From Cheilinus undulatus (lineage: Eukaryota > Chordata > Actinopteri > Labriformes > Labridae): 64,000 nucleotides of DNA. Below the pieces are notes generated by a model. That model ran no database searches and was not told the DNA's origin. It saw only the letters and a list, made by a program, of their open reading frames with translations. The position numbers and the translations under genes are program-made. The first letter of the stretch is position 1, and each line of letters begins with the position of its first letter. The stretch is taken from assembly GCF_018320785.1 (NCBI RefSeq), contig NC_054869.1:32094289-32158288 (forward strand), written 5' to 3'. This document shows, in pieces, positions 26,608 through 40,675 of this stretch.

Positions 26608-27944
26608 AAAAATGAGAGCTCTGTCATTGCTCCCAAATGATGTATCACAAGGATGTTGAGGGTTCTGGAAATCCCTCTTATGTCACTGAAGGGGCTGACA
26701 TTTGTAGTTTTTAGAGACTATGACCCCAATTTAGCTGTGTATCATACAACACATATTAAAGGTTGTCCCATTTTGGAAGTTCCTTCAAATGCAGCCACTA
26801 ATGCGACCTCCTTGAAACTTCAAATAAGCTGTAAAATAATAATAGTTAGATTAGCAGGTGTGACAGCTGGTGACGCAAATAGGAACCTAGGCCAGAGTAA
26901 GACACAGCTATCGAGTAGGTGTTACTGAATAAATGTAAAAATAATGTGATATTCATGATCTCATCACAAATCTTTTGAACATCAGAGAGCCCCCATAATT
27001 AACCTGTTGCCAAGTCCTGCTCTCCAACACCACAAACCAGATTTCTTACTGCTACACAACGCACTCAGACATCCAGCTCATAGAGATCTGTAGAAAAGCA
27101 TTAGAAAATTTAGACTTACCACGAGCATTTTATTTAAGCACTGTGTCATATCACACATTTAGGGGAGATTGTGATAGATAATCTGCCAGTGCTGGTGTAA
27201 TAGCATTAAAGAAACATATTCACAGAACTGCTTCTTAAAAGCCTGTGGTGATAAAAGCCGCAGCACTCTGTGACCTTCTGCTGAACATCGCATCTGTCAA
27301 AGTGGATCGGCCAAAACAGACAGCGCTTTGCTGATGTTTTTTGCCTGGAGATGGTAAACAAAGGGCCAGCATAGCACACATCTGTTGACGTGCACAAACA
27401 GATTTTTTTTAACCAATCAGACCATCTGTGTGTGGGTTGAAATATTATCTCCGATAAGTGCTGTCCTGCATGTTAGTTATCTTGGTCATACTGTAGGTCC
27501 TGGTGATGACAGCTAATGAAAGACTCTCCCAGCTGAATTTGACCTTTTTCTGCTCACTACGTGTTCACTGTCATCCTCTACGGCACTTCTAACAGCGGCC
27601 AGATGTCCCAGATGGCTGGCCGGGCTCTGCGCTGTCAGCAGATCTGTGAGCAGGGTGTGAGCTTAGCATGAAACACTGACACGGCACACAAGTCCTCCAG
27701 GGATGCAGGCGAGGAAACCTGCAGAGTTGAACAGTTTGCTCTCTTTGTCTTTGTGCCTTCATAACACGGGTCATATAAAATCTATCATTTGAGTTTTTGA
27801 GGCACTTTTAAGGACCATTAAAAAGTATGTTAAGTGTCAGCACATTCACATCATTACATTATTTTCTTTACTCTAGTTGGTTACTCTACTTAGCGTGAAA
27901 CCATAGACTTAATTGGTTAAATATTCCCAGTCTAATAAAAAGTG
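26608..27944. other. No feature recognised
   Basis: Non-coding sequence between the Tc1 copy and the presumed snx18 3' end. Short ORFs are not recognisable. Confidence 0.55.
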
Positions 27945-27954
27945 TGACAAACAC

Positions 27955-27980
27955 AACAAACTGTGAAGGATAAATTTATT
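27955..27980 (-). terminator. snx18: Probable snx18 poly(A) signal and cleavage region
   Basis: On the minus strand an AATAAA hexamer (27975-27980) is the first I found downstream of the stop codon. It is followed by a GU-rich tract (GTTTGTTGTGTTTGTC, about 27945-27962), as expected for a downstream element. This would give a 3' UTR of about 1.1 kb. Longer alternative 3' ends cannot be excluded. Confidence 0.55.
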
Positions 27981-29107
27981 GTGTCACTGCTTCAGTGTAA
28001 ATCTCTTCATGTTGCACCCAACATCTTGAAGGTTATAAACAGCAGAACAGTTGAACTGTCTAAAATCGACCTATTAAAAAAGACCGCATATTAAACAAGG
28101 GGAGGATCTGCCTAACAGCCTGCCAATGAACACTACTCAAAAGCTAAGCCTGAAAACCAACATTTGTCAACAAATTCAGCTATCTCAGTTAGCGAGTGTC
28201 CATCATACACGTCCCTTATATTCTGCAAGCAGCAGTGCTAGCTCTGCTGTGTGTAAGGCGATAGCTCCTATAGTCGTAGTAGGTAATCCTTTTTTCATCC
28301 TTATTTTGTCACACTGAGAGTGTTGAAGATAAATCCTGGGTACACCATGGAAAAAACCCCCAGAATCAAACAAAATGATCTCCCATAAAAGATACTGCCC
28401 TGGTTAAAGCACAGTGATTTTTCTTGTTTGTAGCTTTGTAAAAACAATTAGAATATATTTCTACATACACATGATATAAAGCTTTTTAGTAACTAATAAA
28501 AAAATGAGCGGAGACGTAACCTAAAGGCACAGCGAGACAGTGGTGAGAGAGCCTGATCACGGAGGAGACTGTAAACATTTCTTGTTGGTCTGAGGAGAGA
28601 GAAACCAGTTGGTGCTTGAGTGTTTCCAAAAGGCAGTGGAGCATCATTACCCCTGGAGTGGCAGTCACTTTAAAAACTGTGTTATAAGGCTTAAAACACT
28701 TGATATATGAAATCTTGGTATGAATGTGGCAGCAGCAGACACAAGGTTCTCTCTATGCAGGTCATAATGTTGATTTACTTCACCAGTGCATGCACCAGAA
28801 AAAGTGGTGCAGCATCATCGCTGATCCATTTGAGTCTGAAGGCATAAGAATATTTTTGTCTCACAAGTCATTAAATTACATGTCCTTGATTAACAAAGAC
28901 ATCCAGCCCCCCAAAAATGTTGCCAACACACACAGTAAAACCTGGATTTGGTAGAAGTGTCCATATTATCGGAGTAAAATCTCCTTGAACGCTCCTCGCT
29001 GCTGGATGAACAGCATTCACAGTATGTGTGCTGGCTGCTTTTTGCCAAATCTTCACTGGCTGGCCGAGGAAGGTGCATGATCATGGATCATCAAGGGAAG
29101 CAACCTA
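27981..29107 (-). other. snx18: Presumed snx18 3' UTR
   Basis: This is non-coding sequence between the stop codon and the proposed poly(A) signal. No other AATAAA was noticed on the minus strand in this interval. The boundary is inferred from the signal only. Confidence 0.5.
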
Positions 29108-29361
29108 TTAGGCGTTGTCATATTTCTGCAGAGCCTCCTCTAGCTTGCCTGTGATCTTTTGGAAGAAGGATATCTGCTGCTGGAGGTAGTGCTGCATCTG
29201 CGCCTTGAAGTCCCGCACCCGGATCTGGTGGAAGTGCTGGATCTCTGCTAGTGTGGCGCAGGAGATGATGTTGCAGCGGTCATTGATGCCTTCAGCCTGT
29301 GCTCGGTCCATCTTTCCTTCCTCCACGTGCTTCTGGCTCTCTTTCACTTTCGTCAGGGCCC
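29108..29361 (-). CDS. snx18: Sorting nexin 18, last coding exon (end of BAR domain)
   Basis: This exon completes the protein begun at 44366. It supplies two bases of Gly506, then residues 507-589 and a TAA stop. The acceptor is a pyrimidine-rich tract ending in AACAG directly before 29361. Joining it in phase 1 to the donor at 42850 gives Lys-Gly-Ala-Leu-Thr-Lys-Val, the junction known from vertebrate SNX18. The sequence is the C-terminal helix region of the BAR domain, including FHQIRVRDFKAQMQHYLQQQ and a final KLEEALQKYDNA. The BAR domain dimerises and binds curved membrane. The combined coding length is 1770 nt (589 residues plus stop). No frameshift or premature stop is present, so the gene looks functional. 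Confidence 0.95.
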
Positions 29362-32300
29362 CTGTTCGGGGACAGGGAAAAATAAACATCAACATTAGGT
29401 CATTTTTAGCCTTAGATTAAATTGTTATTACGTTTATTTCTGAAATAGCTGCACGATGAGAAAAACACAGGATGCTATTTTCACTTGTGTGGGAAAACAG
29501 CAAAGATGCAGAGAATCTTTCAACAATATTCCCTCCTGAGGACATGAGATTTATTTCCTCATACTAAATATTTTACTCATCAAACAGACGTCTTACTTTC
29601 AATCACTTTCTAAGTAAAGATGATTAGCACTCTGACAATCCTGTGCTATTGATATTTAGCAGCACAGCTCAACAGCACATTTATAACCTCAAAGAAGCAG
29701 CCAAAAATAGTCTGATGAACTGTTTGGTATAAAATCCCTGGGAACCACGTCTGTGTCTATAGTTAGGGAATGTGAGCAGGCCAGAGACAAAAAAAACAAT
29801 GTCTATCAGATTATGCTATTTTAAGGTCTTTTATGAACAACCATTTAAGGCAATCCTGCTGGCAGTTTGATACCATCTAACAATTACTGTTGGCAATTTC
29901 AAGGGCGGAGTACAAACACAGTGACCAGATTTTTTTATACTTAGTTGTTCTTTCATTTCATGGTTAAGCAATACACTGTATGCTAAAGCTAGTGACAAAA
30001 CAGTAGTGGAAGAGTAGCATAGATACATTATTAATGTTCAAATTAAACCTCAAGTAAAAACAATGAAAATGGGTGCTGCAATAAAAAAGATCAGCCCTTT
30101 GAGGGATGTTTTTTTCTCTGATCTCAGTAAAAAGGTTTAATAAAGAATAGACTGAACAGTGTGGTTATCTAGTCTTCTGGACATGACACGATGATAGCAT
30201 TCCCAGCAATTAGCATTAGCTAACTGTAGTGACCTGAATGAGTGGTATCTCTAATGCAGCATTCCATCTGCTGACTTGACTGGTTTTATGGGTCAAAAAC
30301 TACCGGCATGTGGATTCACTGTCAAAAGTTGCCTGGCTATATGAAGACCAGTCTAAAATCCTTTTAGACTGAAGTCTAAAGTTAGTGACTCCCTCCTGCT
30401 CTCTTTTCATTTTGGATAAAGTTATAATCAATAAACAATATCTGATCTAATACCAATATCTGAGTACCCCTACTTTTGCTAATTTATTAGTTGAACCTTT
30501 TTCTAAAACTGTTTCTATCAAACTTGATTATAAGTTAAAAATCCTGATTGAAAATATGAACATAAATCAAATTTGAGATGTCATACTTGTCCAAATACAT
30601 CATTTAAGCTCCTCTGTTGTCCACCCATCATCTTTTTCCCTTGCTGGATTCAAAGTCACGTGGGGCTGGAGCTGATCCCAACTGTCAGTGAGTGAGAGGC
30701 TGGGTTATAGTTCAGTTAAGTTCAGTGCAGGTCCATCCTGCAACTATGGATGTTTTTATTATTTCTGAGATGTCGTCAATTACCTTTTTTCTGCTTCTAC
30801 ATCTACACAGAGGATTAAATAGGCCTGTGCTGTGCAGATAATGAAGCTTAGTGTTAGTGCATGAAGGACATGACAGTCATATTCCCAGCCATGATCAGCA
30901 GACAGCTGATCCCAATTTTCACCTCCGAGTTCCCACAGCAAATCACAGCTCTTTCTCTCACCACAGCAGTATTTTTAAATATGACACAATTCTCACTTAT
31001 CCCTGCTTGTATTAATGCTGATGCACCACTGCTGCTGGCAAAAAGTTTACCTCCTCCACCCCAGCCTCCTTCTTTATATCATAAAGCTTGTTGCACCCTC
31101 ATATTCAGATCCAATGCAGTATGGGTTAATTTCTATTAAACTAATTTGATTGTATTCAACACACATTTTCATAAATGTATCTATCAATGTGGGGGTTTCT
31201 AGTCATGTGCTCCCTGAAAAGTTAAAGCATGCTGCTTGACCAACCCAGGGAGTATCTCTTGAGCAGAGCCTTCTCCACCAAGTAAAACTGTAAATCTATT
31301 TGCAACAAAATGTCAAATGTATAATGAGAGGGTTCCTGAATGAACAACAACTTTTAAAGGGACAGAAGATGTTGGTACAGTTAGTTCCTGTACTACTCAG
31401 ATACTCCTTGTACACACATAAATCAAGCCTGAGACCACTTCTTTAAGTAAGTTCCAGAACTGTGCCGAAGTCCAGTATGCATGTGTTTCCACTGATCAAA
31501 TGAAGCAGACGTTGGGGTCAAGGGTACTTGAATCTGGTCCAGATGGGAAAACAATCACATGAAATCAGTCTATTTTTTGAGTACAATGTGTATCAAGCAA
31601 TCAAAAAACATCATCATAGCATCAGAGTTGCATCTTCATCGGGCAGCCTTCTCTACAAATGCTTGAGAAATATTCAGGAGTGTGAAAAACAATATTGAGT
31701 AAATTTGCTATCTTCATTGTGTGAAAACACTTTTCAACAGTAACGATAAGGGCCAGGCTGTGCAGATAGTATAATTTATGAAACATGAGAGCCTTAAAAA
31801 TGAATGATCTGATTTTAAAAAGCTAAAAAAGCTTAAAATCTGCAGGACTGATTTTGATATTTCAATTCTTTCAACAAGTAACTTTTGACAGAGACACCGA
31901 TTTGTTCATTTCAGGTGGGAGTAAATCCTGACAAGGTTGGATGGCCCCGCTCTCACATATCTAACACAACTTGCAAAGAGGAAATCCGTCATATGTCACT
32001 TATACTGAGAGTAAAACCCCTCAGAGTTTCCAGCCTGCCAGGAAGAGCAACTTGCTATCGTCATTGTGGTGGACTGGTGATCGAGTCATGTTGGTTTACA
32101 AACCTCCCATTTTGACACATAAGTCAGCTGCAGCTGCAGCCTCTTCTTCCTTTTCTCCACTGTGCAGCATTTTTTGTTGCTGCAGAAAAAGCCCTCAGCT
32201 ACACTGGTGCAACAACAACAAATTAGCCCATAAATTTGCAGACAGATGGTTGGACAGGAGCAGAAGGCTGGGTCAAAGCACCACGAGCTCATGACAGATG

Positions 32301-34248
32301 ACTTATCAAACTGTTGACATTTCCTGACCGAGTAAAGAAAAAATGTCCCCAGCAATGAACATTAAAATGAAGGGGAAGAGAATGTGACAGACCAGGACCT
32401 CCTGTCTGATCCAACTACTTAAAAGTGTTTGCATGTCCCGGACAGATTCCTAGAGGACAAAGCAAAGGAGAGACAACTCTTTGGGTTGTGGCTTATGTTA
32501 ATCCATGTGTTCTTTCCTAATGTTTGTGTGTTTCATTTTACAGCTGTCATAATTGATTTCCAGATTTGCAAAATGATTTTTGGACATAGAAGGGAAGTTT
32601 AAAATGTTGCACTCTGTTCTGATTAACTCTGCAGCCTTGGAGGTGTTCTTGTCTAACCAGACGTTTCACTGCAAGTTAAGTAGGTTGTCAGAAATCTACA
32701 ATATTTTCTTACTCTGGTTTTAAACTGTATGTGTCGCCTTCTGCATCACAAAACTGTGCATGTAATTTTCTGATGTGGAATAATTTGAAAAAACTGCAGC
32801 AGATATGCAGATTATAATTAAAAAGTCAAAGTCCTAAGATGCTTTAAAAAATGAAGCCTTCTGTCAGACAGATCTTCTGCCCTACTTCCCCATTAATATG
32901 CCAGAAATACACCATAAAACAAAGGAACTAACACTGACATTCTTTGCACCAATGCGATGTTAAAGACTGGTGAGTGACATGATGCAAAAGACAAAGACAA
33001 CATGAAATAGGAAGGGTGTAACTTTACACATGGCATAACCAGCTGACTGACAACGTCATCTCTGATTTCCAGCTTGAGGGAGCAGAGGAAAGCTAGTTTT
33101 TTGTCCTTAAGGTGTGAAGTCAAACTTCCTGTATTGGGCTGTCATGGGATTTTCTAGCTATTATATGAGCTTAGTCAACAGCAACACTGTTGAAAGTCTG
33201 ATTCAGACGACTGTTTCCTGAAATGTGACCACAGAGGACTCACTGACCCCAACCTGCACTCCTTTACCCGTCTTAAGTTTACAAAAAAGTCCTTAGGCTG
33301 CTTTTCAGTTTTGAACCCTTGAGATGTAAGGCAAAAAAAACAGCAAACAGTTTTGCTGACAAATCCCACCCAAAAAGACACATCCCTGCCCCTCCCCCTT
33401 CAAAATCTGCCCAGATTGCCTTGTGGATGTCGCTCCCTCAGCCGCAGTTTAACCCAGATCTTTGAGATTCCTCTAATGCACAACAGATTGAACATGACTG
33501 AGAGAAACGCTAAGATAACAGCAGAGTGGAGACGGGGGTGGAAACCAGAGAGACAAGAACAAACACAGCTGTCCAAAGACTTAAATGCCAGCCCCAAAGG
33601 TGTTTACTGTACCTTAAAGGTCTCCAGCATCCTGAGCTTTAAAAGCTCACTAATGGACTAAAGAGAGGCAATTGTTACTATAGAGACTTTATGAGAAAAG
33701 TCAGAGTTCAGCTGTACGAGAGACACTGTCAGCAGACTGAACTGAAGAGACTCATCGTTTTTATAGCTGCTGCAGAAACACAAGTACTTAACAGAGTCAA
33801 GAAACTGAGTCAAGAAGGGCTGCAAATATTGATTCTTTTGTTTGCAAATATCAGTTTTATTGTTCGACACCTATTCTTTTCATTGTTCTGCAAATATCGA
33901 CCTTTTGTTTGTTGATTTGCAACTGAAATTGTCCTCCAAGTTTAGATATTTTATGATATATAGCACCACCAGCAATAACCGTTTAGTGTTACATTTCACA
34001 TTGTGTTATAATAAATGTTTTTCTAGCAACAACTCAGTCACAATGAATGCACAATTATTTGTGTGCATCCTTTACTTTTAAACTGGTTTTGGGCTTCCCT
34101 GCCTCTACTGCAGATAAGAAAAATGTACAAACCAAGAAAGTGGGGAGTAGGAGTGGGGAATTACGCAGGAGAGGAGCCACAAAGCCACTTTTGAACCCTG
34201 GATTCCAGTGTCAGGGACAACAGAGGGTGCAGGTATATACAGTGCTTA

Positions 34249-34804
34249 TACAGTGCTTAACAAATTTATTAGACCACCACCCAAAGTAAGGTTTATGCCA
34301 CAGCTGCCCTAAATTAACAGCATTGGTAAAAACTGGTAAAACCAAAAGGATTTTTTATGTTTCTGCAATGGTTAATACACCAATATGTAGAAGCTCTTTA
34401 ACCCAAATGATATTTTTAATGCTAAAATATAACTATTATTGTTATCCATGAATTTTTAAATTTACCAATTTACAAAAAAACTGAAAAAAAGTAAAGCACA
34501 TTATTATTTCTTGATAAATATGTCAAATTATAGTTATTTACTTGCATTCCTGACCAGAAAAATTAGTTTTAGCAGTTGAATATTATGCTTGATTGAGTTC
34601 TGACTTCTCAGAGAAGCCCAGTGAGCTGGCTCAAATTTGGGTATAAAAAGGTGAATTCAGTTTGAAATTCCTCATTCCTGTTCAAAATAATTAAATAAAT
34701 AACAATAACATTTTTAGTTTTAAACAAGTGTTTGAAAGATTTCTAAAATACTTATGTTTTCTTGTTTTTATGACAGGTGGTCTAATAAATTTCTGAAGCA
34801 CCGT

Positions 34805-34805
<1 letters not shown>
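34249..34805. mobile_element. Tc1/mariner-type MITE
   Basis: The terminal repeats TACAGTGCTTAACAAATTTATTAGACCACC and, inverted at the right end, TACGGTGCTTCAGAAATTTATTAGACCACC match over about 30 bp. TA lies on both sides (34247-34248 and 34806-34807). The element is 557 bp, AT-rich and non-coding, so it is probably a deletion derivative of a larger element. It lies in the snx18 intron. Confidence 0.85.

Positions 34806-34853
<48 letters not shown>
34806..34853. repeat. (TA)n microsatellite
   Basis: This is a run of alternating T and A, broken by one C near the start, that begins exactly at the TA target duplication of the adjoining MITE. Confidence 0.95.
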
Positions 34854-34854
<1 letters not shown>

Positions 34855-37163
34855 GATTTGATCCGAAAACATCCCATTCATCGATGAATCAAGAAAATAA
34901 TCTTCTGATGAATCCATGATTGGAATAATCGTTTTTTGTAGCCCTAATGCACAATCTAAGAGCCACAAGACTAAATCATCAAATATCCTTTGTTTAAAAA
35001 AGATGTAAAACAATATATTATCTTTAAATCACTTATGCAGCCCTGCATTTGTTGTGCTCTTGTACAAAGCTGCTTCTGTGCTCTTATTTTACAAGGTCAC
35101 TGAATGACTGATAGAAAAATAGAGCTACAAAAGACATACAGTGCTGCTGTACGAGATTGAAGATAGAGCACTCCTGATTCAGCTCAACATCAGCATCATG
35201 TACAGTGATTAATGGACTTGATGGCATACTGCAGTGTCACATTAAAAGAGGATCTAATCCTGATGAATGCCTCTGATAGAAATCCTCCCTGGCTGTATGG
35301 AGGTGGCATCGAATCCCCCTGGACTCACTGCAGGCAGCAGCTTCAGCTCTTACGTAATCCTCCTGTTACACAACAAGAGCTGAAGCGAGCCGGTGACCTG
35401 AACAACCAGCGGCAATCCCCATCTCATCACTGCACCACCTCTGTCATCCATCTGTGCTCGAGAGGACATTTCAGCGGCATGAAACAACACATAAGACAGA
35501 CCTGTGCAGAAGCAGTGTCAGCTGAAAGGCTGACTTAACAAGACAATCTGAAATCTCTGCTGATGAAAGCTAGCTTTTCTTTTGTTTCATCCCTCTGTAC
35601 GATGAAATTTTGATAAGATCACACGCAATCTCAGTGTTGACTCCATAGATAAAAATAGTCAAGTCTAACAAAGTAGGCCATGCTAAAAAAACAAGATGAC
35701 TTAATCTACAACTGATAGGCTTTAGTTATCCTGATGGGGTTGTGCTCTTTATTAATGCTTAAGTGATTTGACAAGAAAAACAGATAATTGTGAACTGCAA
35801 ATATGACTGAAGAAATACCATTTCAATATATTCTCTTTAGTGCAATAAACCATTCACAGCCCAGCACTGTGAACATTTTTGCCTGAAAGTTTCTCCAGAA
35901 GTAGGTGTGGCTCTTCGATTTTAACTTCAGTGATATTATGCCTCAGTCTAAACTAAAAACAAGTTTGTCCTCTAAAATGCACTGCGGGCAAAGTCAATAT
36001 TTTCATAGTGAGGAGGTGGTTGAACAGGGACTTCTTTTTTTTTTTACTGTTTGCATTTCAAAATTCACACTACAAATGAGACGTTTTGAACTGCAGTAAA
36101 AAAGAACAGGATTTTCTTTTTCTCTATAAGCTGCTGAACTATTTAAAGAACACACAATGCTGTTAAATGTTGGCATAAGCTCTTCTTCTCATCTCTACTT
36201 GGTTTCAGTAATGCCAAATAAAAGCATGTGAGCCTCTGTGTCTTCATTTATGAAAACAAAAGTGGCTTCTTTGGTAACCGGCCACAGCAGGGTGAACCAT
36301 AAATGCTGAGCGTAAACATGAGCGTTTATGGGATCGTCCCCTCCCTTCCTCTTTCACAAGAGCTCTAAATAAAAAGAAACAACAAAGCTTAACATTGTCA
36401 ACTTGGCAACCAAATCCAGTTAAGACAAAAATAAACACTCCAAAAATAAATAATGTGATGCTTGGTATGTTTGGAGAACAACACCAGACGTGATGTCAGT
36501 GCAACTGCCCCAGTGTAGCTCCATGCTAATGGCTAATGGTGTCCCTGAGAGGAGCCAGATCAATAGGGTGATATTCTGTTTCCTGATGTGGGACAGATGG
36601 GATTAAATAAAACCCTGTCTGGTGCCTGAAGTCCCTATGAGACAGATACAGAGAGCTAAAATAGAAAGTAGCCAATGATAAGACTAAGTGTGCTCACAGG
36701 TTTCTTTTTAAAAAGAAGAACAGATAACTTGTTGTAGGATACCCATTAAAAAAGAGATGAAGACCAAGCTTTAAGTAATATCTAGGGATGTAATGATGCT
36801 AGGGATGCTCCTAGGTGACTAATTTCACATCTGGTTGAAGAATAGCTCTGAGTCCAGTACTCTTAAGTTAAAACAATAAACAGGAACAGCCATAACTAAG
36901 CAAAACACCAGACAAAATGACAAAAAAAATAATGTGAAACTGTCTGCTAAATGTGGCTAACATACTGGCCTTGAATCCTCCTTGCAGGTCAATAATCATG
37001 CAGAGTGCTTTGATTACTCATTGCTTCTCTGATACGCTTAATTTAACCTGACACAGCCTCATAAAACATTATTTCCATTTTTCTACTGCCACACTGCTCC
37101 TGAAAGATGCTGTCCATTCAGTGTGATTGTTTACATCTGGATAGTAGAGTGTTATGGTGACAG

Positions 37164-37385
37164 CAGAGGCAGACTTTACCATTAGGAAGGTAGGCAATTG
37201 CCTGGGGCCGTGGACCACAGGGCGCGACGTGAACAAAATATTAACTTAACCCTTTCTCTCGCACTGGCCTGTATTCTGGCTGTAATACTTTCTTTGATAA
37301 ACAAGAATTTAAATGGTGGAGAATAATGGATGTGGAGGGCCCCAGGCCTGTGTTCACCTAGGGCCCATGAGTCATGATTCCATCT
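37164..37385. repeat. Possible hAT-derived repeat
   Basis: CAGAGGCAGACTTTACCATTAGG, GGCAATTGCCTGGGGCC and later GGGCCCCAGGCCTG..CCTAGGGCCCATGA resemble a fish repeat with CAGWGGCGGA ends. The right end match (ATTCCATCTCTT) is weak. Confidence 0.35.
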
Positions 37386-40300
37386 CTTATATCTGTTTTA
37401 TAGCACTTAAACAAAAAAAAATCTCATTATCACAACTGTGATCATTCACTTTTCTTGTCAAAATCTGGTATCTTTATCTTTTCTTTCATGATATTTCACT
37501 GAGCTAACCTTGAGCTCATCATTGTATAACTGTGAGCAGATGAGGAGAATAACTGTCCTGCAGCAGCTACAGCCAGTGTTATGAGTGCATGCTACGCCAA
37601 GCAGCAGTCAGTGATTTTTTTTAAGGCCTAAGGTCAATTATACTGCATTTTAGTTTAATTTGATGCATAATGGTGATGTGCTCTGTAGGGCTGACAGCTT
37701 CCACTCGGTTGGTCGATAGTTTGGTTGAAAAGCTCTTGTCCAAGATCAAGATCACCCTGGTCAGTGAGTTGTGCCCCATGTGACTAAGGTTTTCTTTGGT
37801 TGACTCCAGGCCTAGTTCTTTGAGTGCAAGAACTGATGTATGTTTTGCACTAGTGACCAGTGCTTGAGAGATTTTTTTGTTCAGGGCCAATCCCGATAGA
37901 GATCCATGACATGGATAACCAATATTTGTAACCATTATGCTTTTTTTATGACATAAAATTTATTTCATGTGGCAAAAGTAAAATTGCATGTCAAAAATGT
38001 CAGAAAAGAAACATTTTAGCCCTAGATCTGTCGATGAGAAACAGCACAGAACAACACAGCAGTAGCAGCAGCGGGACAACAGGAAGTAATTCCATCTATC
38101 ACTGTGTCAGTGGCACCCGGGCTAAAGTGTTGATTGGCTGGTACTCATGTGACATCTAGTTTATCAGATTCTGTTTTATGGTGAGACGGTACAGTGAAAA
38201 TAAAGCCAGAGGGGAACACACACTTCACAGTGGAAACAAAGTTGTGCACTTTTGTATCGATTAACTGTAAAACAAAAGGCAGATACAGAATTTGTTTTTT
38301 AGTTTTTTTATCACCCCTCCACTACTAATTCATGGCTAACAGAGCAATCTGTCCAAGATTTTCTTTGACCACTTCTGCTATGGAAATGTCCACTCTGGTT
38401 TATGATAACAGAGGATGTGGTCTATCCTCTTTTCATGAGTCTATGAATAGACAGAACATCAGCACTTGTGGACATTTCCTTCAAACATTTATCAGGAGTA
38501 TTAAAACAAAAAACGGATGGGATATTTATATACAGAGGAATGAAAGATGTAGGTGGTTTCAAGATATGTGAGACACTGCAAAAAAAGGAGAAGGTAGACA
38601 AAAAAGGCCAGACAAAATGCAGAACATGTTCCACGCTGGTTTCAGCCGCACACTTTTGTCCTGACACATTCATGCTGTGCCGGTGCTAACTGATGCTAAC
38701 AGTGCTCATGGTTTCAATAAAATCAAGCCATTCTTTTATGCACCTTTCTCCCCTAATTACAGTCATTTTGCAGCAGTATTAACAGTTCTCAAGTCCTTGA
38801 TGTTTCCACAAAACCTCCTGGAGAGCAGACAACATAAGTAGACTTTAGAGCTTAAATGTCAAAGAACTTTGCAATTAGTGTTTGCTCTGAACGCTCCCTG
38901 GAAACATGCAGGCAATCTGAGTAACAAGCAGCCATTCAGTTGTCAAGAGAGAGAGAGCTGCTGTATTTAATCTAATGTATGCACATGAACTGTGCCAATG
39001 TATCACTGTCACTGCTGTTCTGAATGGTGGAGCATTACACAATACAGACAGAGTTTTAAACCAAGGGTAAACTGGCATGTCTCTGTATTTAGGTCTTTAA
39101 ATTGTCTATAAAAGAAATTAGGTATGATTCTTCCCTGGAATAATTACATGGAAAAATAACCTTGCTAAACCTGAATCAAAAGAAATAGCACAGATAAACA
39201 GCCTCAGAGCATCTAAAACAAGATGACATCAAAGTAATTTCACATTAGGTATGCTGCGTGCAGCTCCCCTTTCATCTGTTTCATAAGCTCCAGCTCTCCC
39301 ATCAGCTCTGTTCCCTGTCCCCCACTGTGCTGTAACTGTGTTTCCCTGCATTCTGTCATCACTCAATTCTGCCTGCAGCAAGGTCTTCCATGTGTGGTAT
39401 CAAATCAGAGTTTCTTATCTGTGGTATTAGGTCGGCCTTATCACACCACGCTGTCTAACTGGCTGCGTCACCTTATTTGGGCTGTGTGCGGGGCCTACGT
39501 GGCAGACTGGATTTGAGCTGACTGGGAAGTTTGTGTCCCACTACAGCCTAAACACTGTCTGTCCTATTTCCCCCAGTGTTTTCTATTGTGGAGTGAATGG
39601 GCCAGTGTTTGCAGGGGACTGAAAACGATGAACAATGATGACTCTAGACAAAGTAGGGAGTCAAATGCAGGGAATGCTGCTTGTGTTGACAAGTGTCTGT
39701 CAATCACAACAACATGACTCAGGTAGAACTAAGCATCATGGATGAGGTAATAAAGTAGATTTTACATGAAATAATTGGAAGTAACTCTGTTGACAGCAGT
39801 TCTTATGATCGTTTCCATCCATGTAATCCTTTGAGTTAAATCACTGATTTCAACATGTGAAGTGGTGCTGCACAACTTGGTAATGTGCGATTACGATATA
39901 ATACATAAATGTTATCAAGCTTGTTGTGCTTGTCTATAAAGGAAAATGCAGAGAATAGTGATTGTTTTAAAGTGTGTATTTCTCAACTCAAAACTTACAA
40001 ATATTAAGTACAATGAATATTATACAAAACTGGAAGTTTGTAAGGCACTGTTTTCAAAATAACCTAATATTACAAAAATAAATAAAAGTTTGTCCTTTAT
40101 TGAAAATACAGGTACTCCTATAAAGAACAATAGTGGTACTACTGTAAACTTAAAGGCCTTTCTGAAGGCATGTTTGTAAGCCTGACATTGTGAGTGTGAT
40201 TAGATTATTTGTGCAGCACTGTTTACTTCTAATAATTCAATACTTTTTAAAAGTAAAGTCTCTAAAATGGTACTATTTCCATGATTTTAATGATCAGTAG

Positions 40301-40675
40301 AATTGAAAATGATCACACCTTAAAAAAAGAAAAAGAAATCTTCAGTAATTTTTTACACTAAATTTGCAGGCACAGAGAGATAGAGCACGGTCTAAATTTC
40401 ACAAATATGTTTCAAACACCTTAGCACTGTATTTGTCCATTTAAGCAATGTGAAAGAGTAGACCTGCATTTTTGTTGATTACAAATGACCAAGTATTGGT
40501 TTTGACTTTAATTGATTAGATTGTATGATTGCGTTTAGGTTAATTGAAGAAGTTTGTTCTTAGAACTCATTTATCCAGTTTATAAGGAGATTCTGATGTT
40601 CACCAATGGTTTCTTACCTAAGATCTGTTCTCAGCTGAGAGCAAAATCAAAGGACAATCAAGAGTGTCATTTAAG

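Noticed and set aside
34768..35013. ORF with a Tyr-Ile run
   Set aside because: It is a translation of the (TA)n microsatellite and MITE end.
37621..37935. 104-codon minus-strand ORF
   Set aside because: The sequence looks repeat-derived at best (CTGTAGGGCTGACAGC start) and I could not match a family or find ends, so it is not listed as a gene.
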